DNA from: Bacteroidota bacterium
Lineage (GTDB): Bacteria; Bacteroidota; Bacteroidia; Bacteroidales; JAAAOM01
Assembly: GCA_009908855.1 (NCBI GenBank)
Contig: JAAAOM010000052.1
Location: forward strand, 1-58,194
Length of the DNA stretch: 58,194 bases
Direction of reading: 5' to 3'
The notes beneath the pieces were generated by a model. It was not told the DNA's origin. It made no database searches and worked only from the letters and a program-made list of their open reading frames with translations. Each line of letters opens with the position of its first letter. Within the stretch, counting starts at the first letter, position 1. Positions 24,411 to 33,349 of this stretch are shown in pieces. Position numbers and translations under genes: made by a program.

Positions 24411-25124
24411 ATGGAAGAAAATCAAGAACAACAAGCAGTGAGTATGCCACGTATTGGCGACCCTGCACCGGAATTTAAAGCAGTAACAACGCAAGGCGAT
24501 ATTAATTTCCCCTCAGATTATAAAGGCAAATGGTCAATTTTATTCAGTCATCCTGCCGATTTTACCCCTGTATGTACATCAGAATTTATGACCTTTGCTC
24601 ATTTAGAGAAGCAATTTAACGAAGCTAATTGTGAACTTATCGGTCTTTCTATTGACGGATTGTACAGTCACATTGCATGGTTGCGCACCATTAAAGAGAA
24701 AATTGAATATAAAGGGATGAAAGATATTGAAGTAACTTTTCCGTTAATTGAAGATATTAAAATGGATGTTGCCAAGAAATATGGAATGATTCAGCCCAAT
24801 GAAGATTCAACAAAAGCTGTTCGCGCAGTATTCTTTGTAGACCCAAAAGGAATTATTCGTGCTATCATTTATTATCCCCTTAGCTTGGGTAGAAATTTTG
24901 ATGAACTATACAGAGCACTTATTGCTATGCAAGCAGCCGATGAGTTTGGCGTTGCAACCCCTGCCGACTGGCGTCCAGGCGATGATGTAATTGTTGGACC
25001 AGCTGGTTCATGTGGTACAGCAAAAGAAAGAATGGAAGACAGTGAGATAGATTGTAAAGACTGGTTTTTCTGTACTAAAAAACTGGATAAGGATGAAGTG
25101 TTGGGTAAAGTGCTAAAGAAATAA
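24411..25124 (+). CDS. peroxiredoxin (Prx6/archaeal AhpC-like)
   Basis: A 237-residue protein with peroxidatic C55 in 'DFTPVCTSEF'. The long C-terminal arm contains 'IDCKDWFFC', resembling the resolving cysteines of archaeal-type Prx6 family enzymes. It reduces peroxides. It lies 16 bp after the PerR-like gene and is followed by a terminator, so it is the last gene of the cargo cluster. Confidence 0.93.
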   Translation: MEENQEQQAVSMPRIGDPAPEFKAVTTQGDINFPSDYKGKWSILFSHPADFTPVCTSEFMTFAHLEKQFNEANCELIGLSIDGLYSHIAWLRTIKEKIEYKGMKDIEVTFPLIEDIKMDVAKKYGMIQPNEDSTKAVRAVFFVDPKGIIRAIIYYPLSLGRNFDELYRALIAMQAADEFGVATPADWRPGDDVIVGPAGSCGTAKERMEDSEIDCKDWFFCTKKLDKDEVLGKVLKK

Positions 25125-25150
25125 ATTTCGTAACTAAAATTATTGAAAAG

Positions 25151-25177
25151 AAGTTGGCACACCACCGACTTTTTTTG
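25151..25177 (+). terminator. terminator after the peroxiredoxin gene
   Basis: A 7-bp stem, AAGTTGG/CCGACTT (one G-U pair), has a 7-nt loop and runs into seven Ts (25170-25176). It marks the end of the + strand cargo cluster. Confidence 0.75.
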
Positions 25178-25222
25178 TTAATTAATATTTTATGGTTGGA
25201 ATAACATTTTTTTTTATGAATG

Positions 25223-25250
25223 GTTAACAAAGTTAACACGGTTAACATGT
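25223..25250. repeat. right GTTAAC iteron-like array
   Basis: Three perfect GTTAAC hexamers start at 25223, 25232 and 25241 (exact 9-bp period). CGGTTAACATGT at 25239-25250 is identical to 841-852 in the left array. The gap between the terminator and the next gene remnant (25178-25424) otherwise shows AT-rich sequence with no coding signal. Confidence 0.65.
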
Positions 25251-25424
25251 TTTTTTGAGTGCTGGGTTTTTGATACTATCCATTGTTAAAACCACGTAGA
25301 ACATTTTCACTTACAAATAACTTCAAATAATTACATCAAGTAACTTCTACCTTTTTCAACTTACAAAAAACCAATCTACACACTTCAAGTTACATAGGTT
25401 TACAGCATAATTATCAAAACAATT

Positions 25425-25624
25425 ATGCAAAAGCCGGATTCACATACTATTCAGGAAGCTACTCAGAGGGCAAAACAACGGCTTCCTATAGGGGAACTAC
25501 AGAGAGGAAATAAATATAAGGATATTACAGCAGAGCAGGAATACAATGATCTTTTGCAGAAGCCTTTTCTTTATTGATTCTTGAGTCCTTATCAAAGGAA
25601 GAAGTTGTGGAGCAAGAGATATAG
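25425..25624 (+). pseudogene. frameshifted small gene upstream of the serine recombinase
   Basis: ATG 25425 opens a 50-residue frame (MQKPDSHTIQEATQRAKQRL...) that stops at 25577. A second frame overlapping its 3' end continues with 'FSLLILESLSKEEVVEQEI' to TAG 25622-25624. Adding one base near 25558 joins them into a single protein of about 65 residues, reading 'LLQKAFSLLIL' across the junction. The most likely reading is a broken small gene that once belonged to the recombinase module. Confidence 0.5.
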
Positions 25625-25649
25625 TGTTATGTAAAATCCAGGGAATCAG

Positions 25650-25657
25650 TACATTTG
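25650..25657 (+). promoter_or_regulatory. -7 promoter element (TACATTTG) of the recombinase
   Basis: It matches TAnnTTTG, 28 bp before the recombinase start. The -33 box is weak (TTAT at the right spacing). Confidence 0.5.
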
Positions 25658-25684
25658 TAGAGAGTAAGTCTAAAAATGTAGTTT

Positions 25685-26865
25685 ATGAGCAACTTATCCC
25701 TTTTTCAACAATTTGCACCGAAAGTCCCTGAAAAATTCAAGGAGGGTAACAATGCGGTAATTTATACAAGAGTTTCCTCGGCAGACCAAGAGGATAATAC
25801 AAGTCTTGGTTCACAGAAAAAGCATTGCGAAATGTTTGCTGAAAGAAGGGGGTTAAATATTGTAGGCTATTTTGGTGGAACATACGAATCTGCAAAGACT
25901 GATGACCGTAAAGAATTCAATAGGTTGCTTACCTTCGTGAAGAGGTCAAAAAACATCAACTACGTTATCGTATATTCTTATGAACGCTCTTCTCGTTCAG
26001 GTATAAATGGAGCTTCTATCGCTAATGACTTAATCAAAAAGAATGGAATTATTACATTGGCAGTTACGCAAGAATTAGACCCAACAACTCCGGCAGGTTC
26101 GTTTCAACAAAATATTCTTTTCCTTGTAGGGCAAATGGACAACGAATTGAGGCGGGACAAGGTAGTGACAGGAATGAAAGAACTACTTATAAAAGGGCAT
26201 TGGGTTTGGGCTGCTCCAAGAAGTTATACAGACCTTAATAAAGGAAAAGCAACTGAGCGTAATTTAGTTGTAAATAAAGAAGGTAAAATATTGAAGAAGG
26301 CTTTCGAATGGAAAGCATATAAACAAACTCCTAATGCAGAAATATCTCGTAAATTAAAAACATTGGGCGTTGATATTTCTGAAAAAAGATTACACAACCT
26401 ATTTACAAATCCGTTTTACTGTGGTTTAATTACAAGCAAAATGCTACCGGGTGAGGTTATAGAAGGACGACATGAACCATTGGTAACTCGTGATTTGTTG
26501 TCGGAGAAATAGACCGCTCCTTATATGATAAGTTTAAGCCGAAATTTGAGAAAGAAATCATCGAAATAGAGCAAGAATTAAATGCAACGGGTAATTATAG
26601 TTCGAACCTCAATAAAGCACTGAAATTTGTTGCCAAAATAAGTTCTAATTTGTTGAATATGTGGGAATCACTCAGTATTGACAGCAAGAAAGTATTCCAA
26701 AACTTGCTATTCCCCGAGGGAATTTACTGCAATCACGAAAACAACCAAGTTCGAACCCCTCGTGTAAATTCTTTTTTCTCTCTAATCCCTGAACTGGCAA
26801 GGTACACAGAAGGGTATAAAAAAAAAGGGATTTCATCAAAACTGATAAAATCCCCGCTTTTGTGA
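25685..26865 (+). pseudogene. serine recombinase (large resolvase/integrase type), broken by internal deletion and frameshift
   Basis: Residues 1-275 contain the catalytic resolvase domain ('VIYTRVSSADQEDNTSLGSQ' with the catalytic Ser, and 'YSYERSSRSG') and the start of the recombinase domain, ending at TAG 26510-26512. In another frame, from about 26506 ('EIDRSLYDKFKPKFEKEI' onward) to 26865, lies the C-terminal coiled-coil and tail of the same family. The zinc-ribbon region that normally joins them, with its CxxC pairs, is missing. This is a deletion remnant and the enzyme is probably inactive for integration. It sits at the right end of the island next to tRNA-Arg. Confidence 0.8.
26818..26854 (-). 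terminator. terminator of the tRNA-Arg transcript
   Basis: On the minus strand GGGATTT pairs with AAATCCC (26848-26854 with 26827-26833) and is followed by nine Ts (26826-26818). A second GC-rich hairpin, CCCCGCTT/AAGCGGGG (26852-26859 with 26870-26877), lies just before it in the transcript. Both overlap the tail of the recombinase remnant. Confidence 0.75.
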
Positions 26866-26952
26866 ACCCAAGCGGGGCAATTTCGAACATATTTGGCAGT
26901 AACCTTGCCAAATACTACAGCCATTCCTCAATAATATATCAGGCTGTGCCTG

Positions 26953-27026
26953 TGAATCCGGCAGGATTCGAACCTGCGACCCACAGCTTAGAAGGCTGTT
27001 GCTCTATCCAGCTGAGCTACGGATCC
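26953..27026 (-). tRNA. tRNA-Arg (anticodon TCT)
   Basis: The reverse complement starts GGATCCG, has the anticodon loop CTTCTAA (TCT), a GGTTCGAATCC T arm and an acceptor 3' strand CGGATTC plus A73. All acceptor pairs form, with one G-U. CCA is not encoded. The 3' end faces the recombinase remnant. Confidence 0.95.
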
Positions 27027-27044
27027 AAATTGTTAAATCGGCTG

Positions 27045-27075
27045 CAAATATATGGCTTTCCGCTAAGTTTACAAA
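27045..27075 (-). promoter_or_regulatory. complete Bacteroidota promoter of tRNA-Arg
   Basis: On the minus strand TTTG (27075-27072) is followed after exactly 19 bp by TATATTTG (27052-27045), the TTTG-N19-TAnnTTTG consensus. The -7 box ends 18 bp before the mature tRNA 5' end. The rest of 27076-27305 shows nothing recognisable. Confidence 0.8.
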
Positions 27076-27305
27076 AGAATTGCACATGGTGAAATGAATT
27101 ATCAGACTATATACTTGTTTGAAGTATGTCAACATACCGGAAATGAGAGAGAATAGGGGGATAATGAGAGGTGATATTTAACAAATTTACCAACAAAAGA
27201 AAAAAGCCGATTTAATGCCAACCATTACGATAACCTACAAAAAGATACTATATTTTACTGGAAATTAACAACTTACTAAAACAGACCAAAAGTGTTTCCT
27301 ACATT

Positions 27306-30122
27306 TTATTTATCTCCATACTTATCACGGTATTGTTTCAGCTCCTTCATGGTATCTTTAAGTTTTTCTTTAAATTCACCCAATTCTTCTTTAATCTCTT
27401 CTTCGCCGAATTTCCTGTACTCAGTATAATTCATCTCCCACACAAACAATCCTTTTTCACCATTAGCCTCCAGAATTATCGGTCCTTTTATTAATTGCGT
27501 ATAATGATTGCTTTTGCCCTGTTTTTTCACCTGGTAGGTTATTTCATCTTTGTCTGATTCGATTATTCGCTGCTCATCAGCCATAATTTTATCGGCTTCC
27601 TCAATGCTCAAATCTTCCATACCGGTTTTTCCTATTATTTCATCAATGGTTAAGTATGCATCTTTAGCTGCCTGCTCATTGGCATATAAAATAATACCTT
27701 CCTGATTTTTCACAAGCATACTACCTGAGATGCGATTCATAATTCTGATAATTCTTTTCTCGGAAGCTTCAACCTTATCATTGAGTTCGGCAATTTTTCG
27801 TTCTTCATCTTTACGAACCCTTTCCAATTCTTCCTGTGTGGCTACCATTTCTTCTAAATTCTGACGCATTTCCTCTTCCTGTTGTTTAATTTCATTGGAG
27901 CGTTCTTCGGATTCTTTCAGCAGTTTTTGTGTCTTTACATTTAATCTTACAGTAACAAGGGTAGCCGCTATACTCTCGGCCAATCGTTCAATAAATTCAA
28001 TCTGATAATCCTTAAACACCTGTAAAGAACCGATTTCAATTACACCATATACAATATCATCCGCCTTAAGTGGCACTAAAAAGAGGCTGCGGGGATTGGC
28101 ATGCCCAAAACCTGAGGTGATATCAATATAATCATCCGGAATCTCTTTCAGGAATATAGCTTGTCGTTCGAGGGCGCATGTGCCTACCAATCCTTCACCG
28201 GGTTTAAACTGAATATCCAGGTATTTTTTACGGTCATAGGCATACGTGGCTTTCAGTTCATAATACGGATTATTCGGATCATCGTCGTTCAGCAAATACA
28301 TACCGGCAATATTTGCCTCGATATACGCCACCATTTCTTTAATAATATTATAGGTTAACCGGTCAATATCGTCATTATCTTTTCGCAACAATTCTGAAAA
28401 TTTCGCTATACCGTTGGTTATCCAGTTTCTGATTTCATCCTCAACCTGTCTCTTTTTTTCTTCTTCCTGGGCTTTCACCAAACTTTCTTTCATTCGGGTA
28501 AGTGCATGTCCGAACTTATCCTGCTCACTCTGTGGTTCAAAATAAGCATTGAAATTACCACCCCCGATGGCCTGGGCAAACTCAGCAGCATAATCAATCC
28601 GGTCGGATAAACTACGTAAAGCATTTACTGTTTCGGTAATCTCATCGTTGTTTTTATCCTTTATTTTTTTAAAGGACTCGCCTCTTGATAATGCTGTTAA
28701 TGCATTCCTTATGACGATGATTCGGGTTGAAAATCCTTGTGCTATCTTATGTCCTAGAAAAACGGATAAGAGTATAAATATAATAGCCGAAATGGCAACA
28801 ATATTACGAAGTTTACGGAAGGATGAATAAGTTTCCTCAAGGTTCATTTGTGCCACAATGGCCCAATTTAAATCATCAATAGCCACCGGTGAGGCTGTGG
28901 CGATTATTTTCTCATTGCCAAAATCAGATTCTATTTGTTCAGATGATTCTCCTTTCAATGCTTCTTTAACCACGCGTAAATCAACTTTCTGCAATAAAAT
29001 ATTGGTATTTAAATTATTAATCATGTCAATGGCATGAGATGAGTAATCACTTTTTTGCAGCTTTTTCAAATAGTCTTCTTTCTTTTCAATCAATTCTCTG
29101 GTATTGCTTCGCAGGGTCATATCCTCACCAACCAAAAAAAGCTGGCCGGTTTCTCCTAATCCCTCGCGGTTATAGTTATTGCCGGAGGTAAGTATATTGT
29201 GTATTCGCCGATTTGGTATTTTACATACCAACACTCCCAGTTTTGACCCTCCCTGATAAATTGGGGCCGATACATAAATAGATGGTTGACCAAGTGAGGG
29301 AATATGAATCTGATAATCAGAAAATTTAACAAAATTTTTGCTTCCAACAATGGCTTCCTTATAAACCCGGGCCAGATTGGTGTTTTTATAGCGTCCCATC
29401 ATTAAATCAGCGGCAAAATCAAAATCTTTTTTCAGCGAATAAACTACATGTCCGGAAATATTATCAATCAAATAGATATCTTCAAAACCAAAATCAGCTG
29501 CCATATTTCTGAGTTGCGGATGATAATCGGAATGTGCATAGGAATACATACTCTGATCGGCTGCTTTGTTCATTAAATGTTTATTCTCATGCGATTGTTC
29601 ACTTTTGGCGATATACAGATATTGTAATATTTTGGTTTTCGTATCTTCCGGATAAAGGGCATCCAGATCAAAATCCCTGTCAAGTTTTTGGTTAACCTTC
29701 TCGGCATATTCGGTCTGATAAAAACTACGCAATTTCTGGTCTAATGACTGCAGGCTGTTTATTTCAGGAGTAAAATAACTATCATTCTCAATATTCTGAA
29801 AAGTCCTTTTAAATTCAATGGTTGAATTGATTATCAGCTCATCTTGTGAAAGCATGGATATCTGACGTCTGACCTGTTGGAAGTAATCTTCCAGATATTG
29901 TTTTTTGGCTTCCTGTATTGCGCTCAAATGATTGATCGTAAAATTACGGGCATCTACCTTGCTCACATAAAAACCAATACTGGCAATTACAAATGTGGAC
30001 ACCAGTGTTATAAATATGAGTATTGTACGTAGTTTTTGATCGAAATTAAAATAACGAGGGTTAAGATTGGAAAAGAACTTAATAAATGATTTCGGTTCTC
30101 TTTGTTCCTCTTGCTGCTTCAT
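27306..30122 (-). CDS. membrane sensor: Cache-HAMP-GAF-PAS protein without output domain
   Basis: A 938-residue protein. A first membrane helix at about 30-50 is followed by a large extracytoplasmic double-Cache-like domain (about 60-430; 'ATASPVAIDDLNWAIVAQM' is its end), a second helix at about 440-462, HAMP (about 463-515), a linker, GAF (about 595-725; 'GLVGTCALERQAIFLKEIPDDY'), a coiled coil (about 735-800), PAS (about 805-915) and a final charged helix. There is no histidine kinase, GGDEF, phosphatase or methyl-accepting domain. It must signal through a partner, or it is a scaffold sensor. It stands alone. Confidence 0.88.
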   Translation of the reverse strand: MKQQEEQREPKSFIKFFSNLNPRYFNFDQKLRTILIFITLVSTFVIASIGFYVSKVDARNFTINHLSAIQEAKKQYLEDYFQQVRRQISMLSQDELIINSTIEFKRTFQNIENDSYFTPEINSLQSLDQKLRSFYQTEYAEKVNQKLDRDFDLDALYPEDTKTKILQYLYIAKSEQSHENKHLMNKAADQSMYSYAHSDYHPQLRNMAADFGFEDIYLIDNISGHVVYSLKKDFDFAADLMMGRYKNTNLARVYKEAIVGSKNFVKFSDYQIHIPSLGQPSIYVSAPIYQGGSKLGVLVCKIPNRRIHNILTSGNNYNREGLGETGQLFLVGEDMTLRSNTRELIEKKEDYLKKLQKSDYSSHAIDMINNLNTNILLQKVDLRVVKEALKGESSEQIESDFGNEKIIATASPVAIDDLNWAIVAQMNLEETYSSFRKLRNIVAISAIIFILLSVFLGHKIAQGFSTRIIVIRNALTALSRGESFKKIKDKNNDEITETVNALRSLSDRIDYAAEFAQAIGGGNFNAYFEPQSEQDKFGHALTRMKESLVKAQEEEKKRQVEDEIRNWITNGIAKFSELLRKDNDDIDRLTYNIIKEMVAYIEANIAGMYLLNDDDPNNPYYELKATYAYDRKKYLDIQFKPGEGLVGTCALERQAIFLKEIPDDYIDITSGFGHANPRSLFLVPLKADDIVYGVIEIGSLQVFKDYQIEFIERLAESIAATLVTVRLNVKTQKLLKESEERSNEIKQQEEEMRQNLEEMVATQEELERVRKDEERKIAELNDKVEASEKRIIRIMNRISGSMLVKNQEGIILYANEQAAKDAYLTIDEIIGKTGMEDLSIEEADKIMADEQRIIESDKDEITYQVKKQGKSNHYTQLIKGPIILEANGEKGLFVWEMNYTEYRKFGEEEIKEELGEFKEKLKDTMKELKQYRDKYGDK

Positions 30123-30328
30123 ATTTGCATCTATTGTTTTGACCTTACCTTGAATTTAAATTTAATGAAAATATACGATATAATTTAAAATTACAATTTA
30201 AAGTTATTCAGAATATTCACGTCTCAGAATTTTCATACGCTGCCTGATATTAATTTTGATCTCCATCTGGCAGAAAATATACGATCAATCGGCCCAATAA
30301 GTTATATATCAACTTGGGTAATATCGTT

Positions 30329-30336
30329 TATATTTG
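30329..30336 (+). promoter_or_regulatory. -7 promoter element (TATATTTG) for the TMTC-like gene
   Basis: It matches TAnnTTTG, 48 bp before the start at 30384. No clear -33 box. The remainder of the gap 30123-30383 shows no other feature. Confidence 0.45.
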
Positions 30337-30383
30337 CTGAAATTATTCAGAATCATTAAAATTGATCATAAATTGAATAATCC

Positions 30384-32354
30384 ATGACCCCGGCAAATAA
30401 TCGGAATCTGTTTTCCCTTCGGAACTGTTGGCTGATTTGTCTGTTCAGCGCTTTCTTACTGTATGGCAACACATTGACCCACGATTATACCCTGGATGAT
30501 GCCATTGTAATTACCAAAAACGAATACGTCCAGGAAGGTTTTCAGGGCATTGGTAAGATCATGTCGGGAGATACGTTCGAAGGATTTTTCGGACAAAAGA
30601 AAAACCTGGTTTCTGGTGGTCGATACAGACCATTGTCGCTTATAAGCTTTGCCGTTGAATATCAGTTTTTTGGTTTAAATCCTGCCATTAGTCATTTAAT
30701 TAATATATTACTATACATAGCAACCAGCATACTCATATTTATTTGTTTATCCGCAGTTTTCAGTAATTGGAAACTACCTCATCCCTATTCTGTCGCATTT
30801 ATTGCCATGCTGATATTTCTTTTTCACCCGGTTCATACTGAGGTAGTTGCCAATATTAAGGGCCGGGATGAGATTATGAGTTTATTTTTCACACTTGCTA
30901 CTTTTTATTATCTGCTTCAATATCGTAAAAACAAAAATTTCATAAGCCTTACCGGTGCATTTATTACGTTCATACTGGCATTGCTGTCAAAAGAATCTGC
31001 CTTCGGTTTCGTTATACTTTTCCCGTTCATATTTTTGCCGGATGCACATAAACAAACCAAATATATTTGGCAAATATCCGGTATTCTCATACTTTCATTT
31101 TCGGTCTATTTTGCATTACGCCATCAGGAAGTTGGTGGCGGTACCATGCAAACATCCTTCGAACTCATGAATAACTCTTATATTGAGGCATCAGTGCGTG
31201 AAAAATGGGGAACCATCCTGCTTTGCCTGCTTCTCTACCTGAAGTTATTGATATGGCCACATCCTCTTACTTATGATTACTATCCTTACCACATCGAACT
31301 AACACAGATAACCAATACCTGGCCGTTAATTGCAATGCTGGTTTATTTGGGAATGGCATTGGCATTTTTCTATGCTCTTAAAAATCACAAACCGATCTCA
31401 CTGGGTATAGCCATTTTCATAGTTACACTCATACCCGTAAGCAATATTTTCTTTCCCATCGGTACATTTATGGCCGAACGATTTTTATTTTTTCCTTCCC
31501 TGGGATTTTCTATTATTATATCATACATAGCCATAAAAATATGGAATCATTCAGATAAAACGCTGTACCGAAAATGGTTACTGATTATCGGTGTTTTGTT
31601 GTTTGTGTCAGCCACCTACAAGACCATAACGCGAAACAGAGACTGGAAAAATGATTACACCTTATTTTCTGCCGATGTTCAAACCTCTGCCAACAGTGCC
31701 AAGGGTAATACGGCCTATGGAGGTAAATTAACAGAAGTGGGTGATACGGTGCAAGATACTGACCGGCAACAAGCCATTTATAAAACTGCCATAACGCATT
31801 TGCGCCGGGCCCTGACCATTCATCCCGAATATGCGGATGCCATGAATCTGCTCGGCAATGCTTACTCGATGCAGGGCAAACACATTGACAGTGCACTCGT
31901 TCAATATCTATCAGCATTGAAAATTAATCCCGGACATGCTCAGGCATTAAGCAATTTCAAAATTGTAATTAAACAAATGGATGAATCAGCTCAAAAAGCC
32001 AATTATTATGAGCAGGCGCTGGCCCTGAAACCGAACGATTTTGATTTGAACTATGGCCTGGGCAATACTTTTGGTAAGGAATTAAACCGATTGGAATTGG
32101 CACGACAATTCCTGCAGAAGGCTCATTTATTAAACAAAAAACATACAGGTGTATTAAAGGATTTGGGTGTGGCTTATGCCTTGTCAGGCCTTTTTGAAGA
32201 ATCATTGAATTATTTTGAAAAAGCACTCGAACTGAGTCCGGATGACCCCGGACTAATGATCAATATTGGATTAACCCATCAGCAATTGGGAAATATGAAT
32301 CTTGCAAACAGGTTTTTTGGCAAAGCCGAACAATTACGCACAAACAACCAGTAA
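30384..32354 (+). CDS. TMTC-like integral membrane protein with C-terminal TPRs
   Basis: A 656-residue protein with about 10 membrane helices up to residue ~410. The first loop has 'HDYTLDDAIVI', and 'LFHPVHTEVVANIKGRDEIMSL' matches the TMTC/DUF1736 glycosyltransferase-like core (the DD/HTE region). At least four TPR units follow from about residue 465. Eukaryotic TMTCs are O-mannosyltransferases using dolichol-P-mannose. The bacterial homologue may glycosylate exported proteins; this is an inference from the fold. Confidence 0.85.
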   Translation: MTPANNRNLFSLRNCWLICLFSAFLLYGNTLTHDYTLDDAIVITKNEYVQEGFQGIGKIMSGDTFEGFFGQKKNLVSGGRYRPLSLISFAVEYQFFGLNPAISHLINILLYIATSILIFICLSAVFSNWKLPHPYSVAFIAMLIFLFHPVHTEVVANIKGRDEIMSLFFTLATFYYLLQYRKNKNFISLTGAFITFILALLSKESAFGFVILFPFIFLPDAHKQTKYIWQISGILILSFSVYFALRHQEVGGGTMQTSFELMNNSYIEASVREKWGTILLCLLLYLKLLIWPHPLTYDYYPYHIELTQITNTWPLIAMLVYLGMALAFFYALKNHKPISLGIAIFIVTLIPVSNIFFPIGTFMAERFLFFPSLGFSIIISYIAIKIWNHSDKTLYRKWLLIIGVLLFVSATYKTITRNRDWKNDYTLFSADVQTSANSAKGNTAYGGKLTEVGDTVQDTDRQQAIYKTAITHLRRALTIHPEYADAMNLLGNAYSMQGKHIDSALVQYLSALKINPGHAQALSNFKIVIKQMDESAQKANYYEQALALKPNDFDLNYGLGNTFGKELNRLELARQFLQKAHLLNKKHTGVLKDLGVAYALSGLFEESLNYFEKALELSPDDPGLMINIGLTHQQLGNMNLANRFFGKAEQLRTNNQ

Positions 32355-32360
32355 TAGATA

Positions 32361-33128
32361 ATGAAGCATCTCAAAAACAAAAAAATTGGATTGGCACTTG
32401 GTGGAGGAGCTGTATTGGGAGCCGCGCATGTAGGTGTGTTAAAGGCGCTCGATGAATTTGATATTGAAATAAGTTTTGTTACCGGAACGAGTATTGGCGC
32501 GTTTGTAGGCGCATTTGTGGCTTTTAGTAAAAAATGGCAAGAAATCGAAAAATTCGCTGTTGACCTGAAATGGATGGATATTTCAGGATTATCATTATCG
32601 CAATACGGACTTATGTCCAATAAAAAAATGGGCATAGCCATTCAGGAAGTCATTGGTAAAAAAAATATAGAGGACTCGAATATCCCGCTGACTATGATTA
32701 CCACCGATATTACAACTGGTGAAAAAATAGTGCTTAGCAAAGGATCAGTGGCCGAAGGCGTAATGGCCAGTACATGTATTCCCGGGTTGTTTATTCCTGT
32801 TGAAATAAATAAAAAAATGCTGGTTGATGGTGGCATTGTTGAAAATGTGCCTGTTACTCCGCTTAAAGAAATGGGCGCAGATTACATCATTGGTGTAGAC
32901 TTAAACGCAAAACATGCTTATAAAAAACCTGAAAACATTATTGATGTCATCGTTAACAGCTTCCATTTTACCTTGCAGGCCTCGGCCAAAATCCAAACCA
33001 AAGCAGCCGATTTATTGATAGAGCCGGACCTTTCTACATTCAACCGCGCTGATATGGATCAGGTGGAGAAATTAATAGAAAAGGGATATGAGGATGCGGT
33101 TAAGAAGTTGAAAAAAACTCAATCGTAA
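32361..33128 (+). CDS. patatin-like phospholipase
   Basis: A 255-residue protein: oxyanion loop 'GGGAVLGAAH', nucleophile S44 in 'GTSIG' and Asp in 'LVDGGIVENVP' form the Ser-Asp dyad of RssA-like patatins. It is predicted soluble. It lies 6 bp after the TMTC-like gene, so it is probably cotranscribed. The 220 bp after it (33129-33349) holds nothing recognisable. Confidence 0.92.
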   Translation: MKHLKNKKIGLALGGGAVLGAAHVGVLKALDEFDIEISFVTGTSIGAFVGAFVAFSKKWQEIEKFAVDLKWMDISGLSLSQYGLMSNKKMGIAIQEVIGKKNIEDSNIPLTMITTDITTGEKIVLSKGSVAEGVMASTCIPGLFIPVEINKKMLVDGGIVENVPVTPLKEMGADYIIGVDLNAKHAYKKPENIIDVIVNSFHFTLQASAKIQTKAADLLIEPDLSTFNRADMDQVEKLIEKGYEDAVKKLKKTQS

Positions 33129-33349
33129 TGATTATAATTGCCAGGCCAGTTTTTGTTAACACCCTATATCTTTATTTTCAACCAGAATATCCTTGTGTCA
33201 CACCATTTAACCCGCAGGTTGATTGTCAGCCTGTATGAATGTTCCTTGTCTGGTATTCGTTCAGGTAAGCAAGTAAATGCCTGAAGTGGGAACCAAAATA
33301 ATACAGAATCCAATAAGTAATAATAAGGAAGTTGCCACGGATTTTTTGG

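Noticed and set aside
26852-26877. The GC-rich hairpin as a terminator for the recombinase on the + strand
   Set aside because: There is no T tract on the + strand side. The neighbouring hairpin with its A tract fits a minus-strand tRNA terminator better.
26862-27092. A 76-codon + strand frame across the tRNA-Arg gene
   Set aside because: Its 'GFEPATHSLEGCC' stretch is the antisense reading of the tRNA itself, a well-known artefact.
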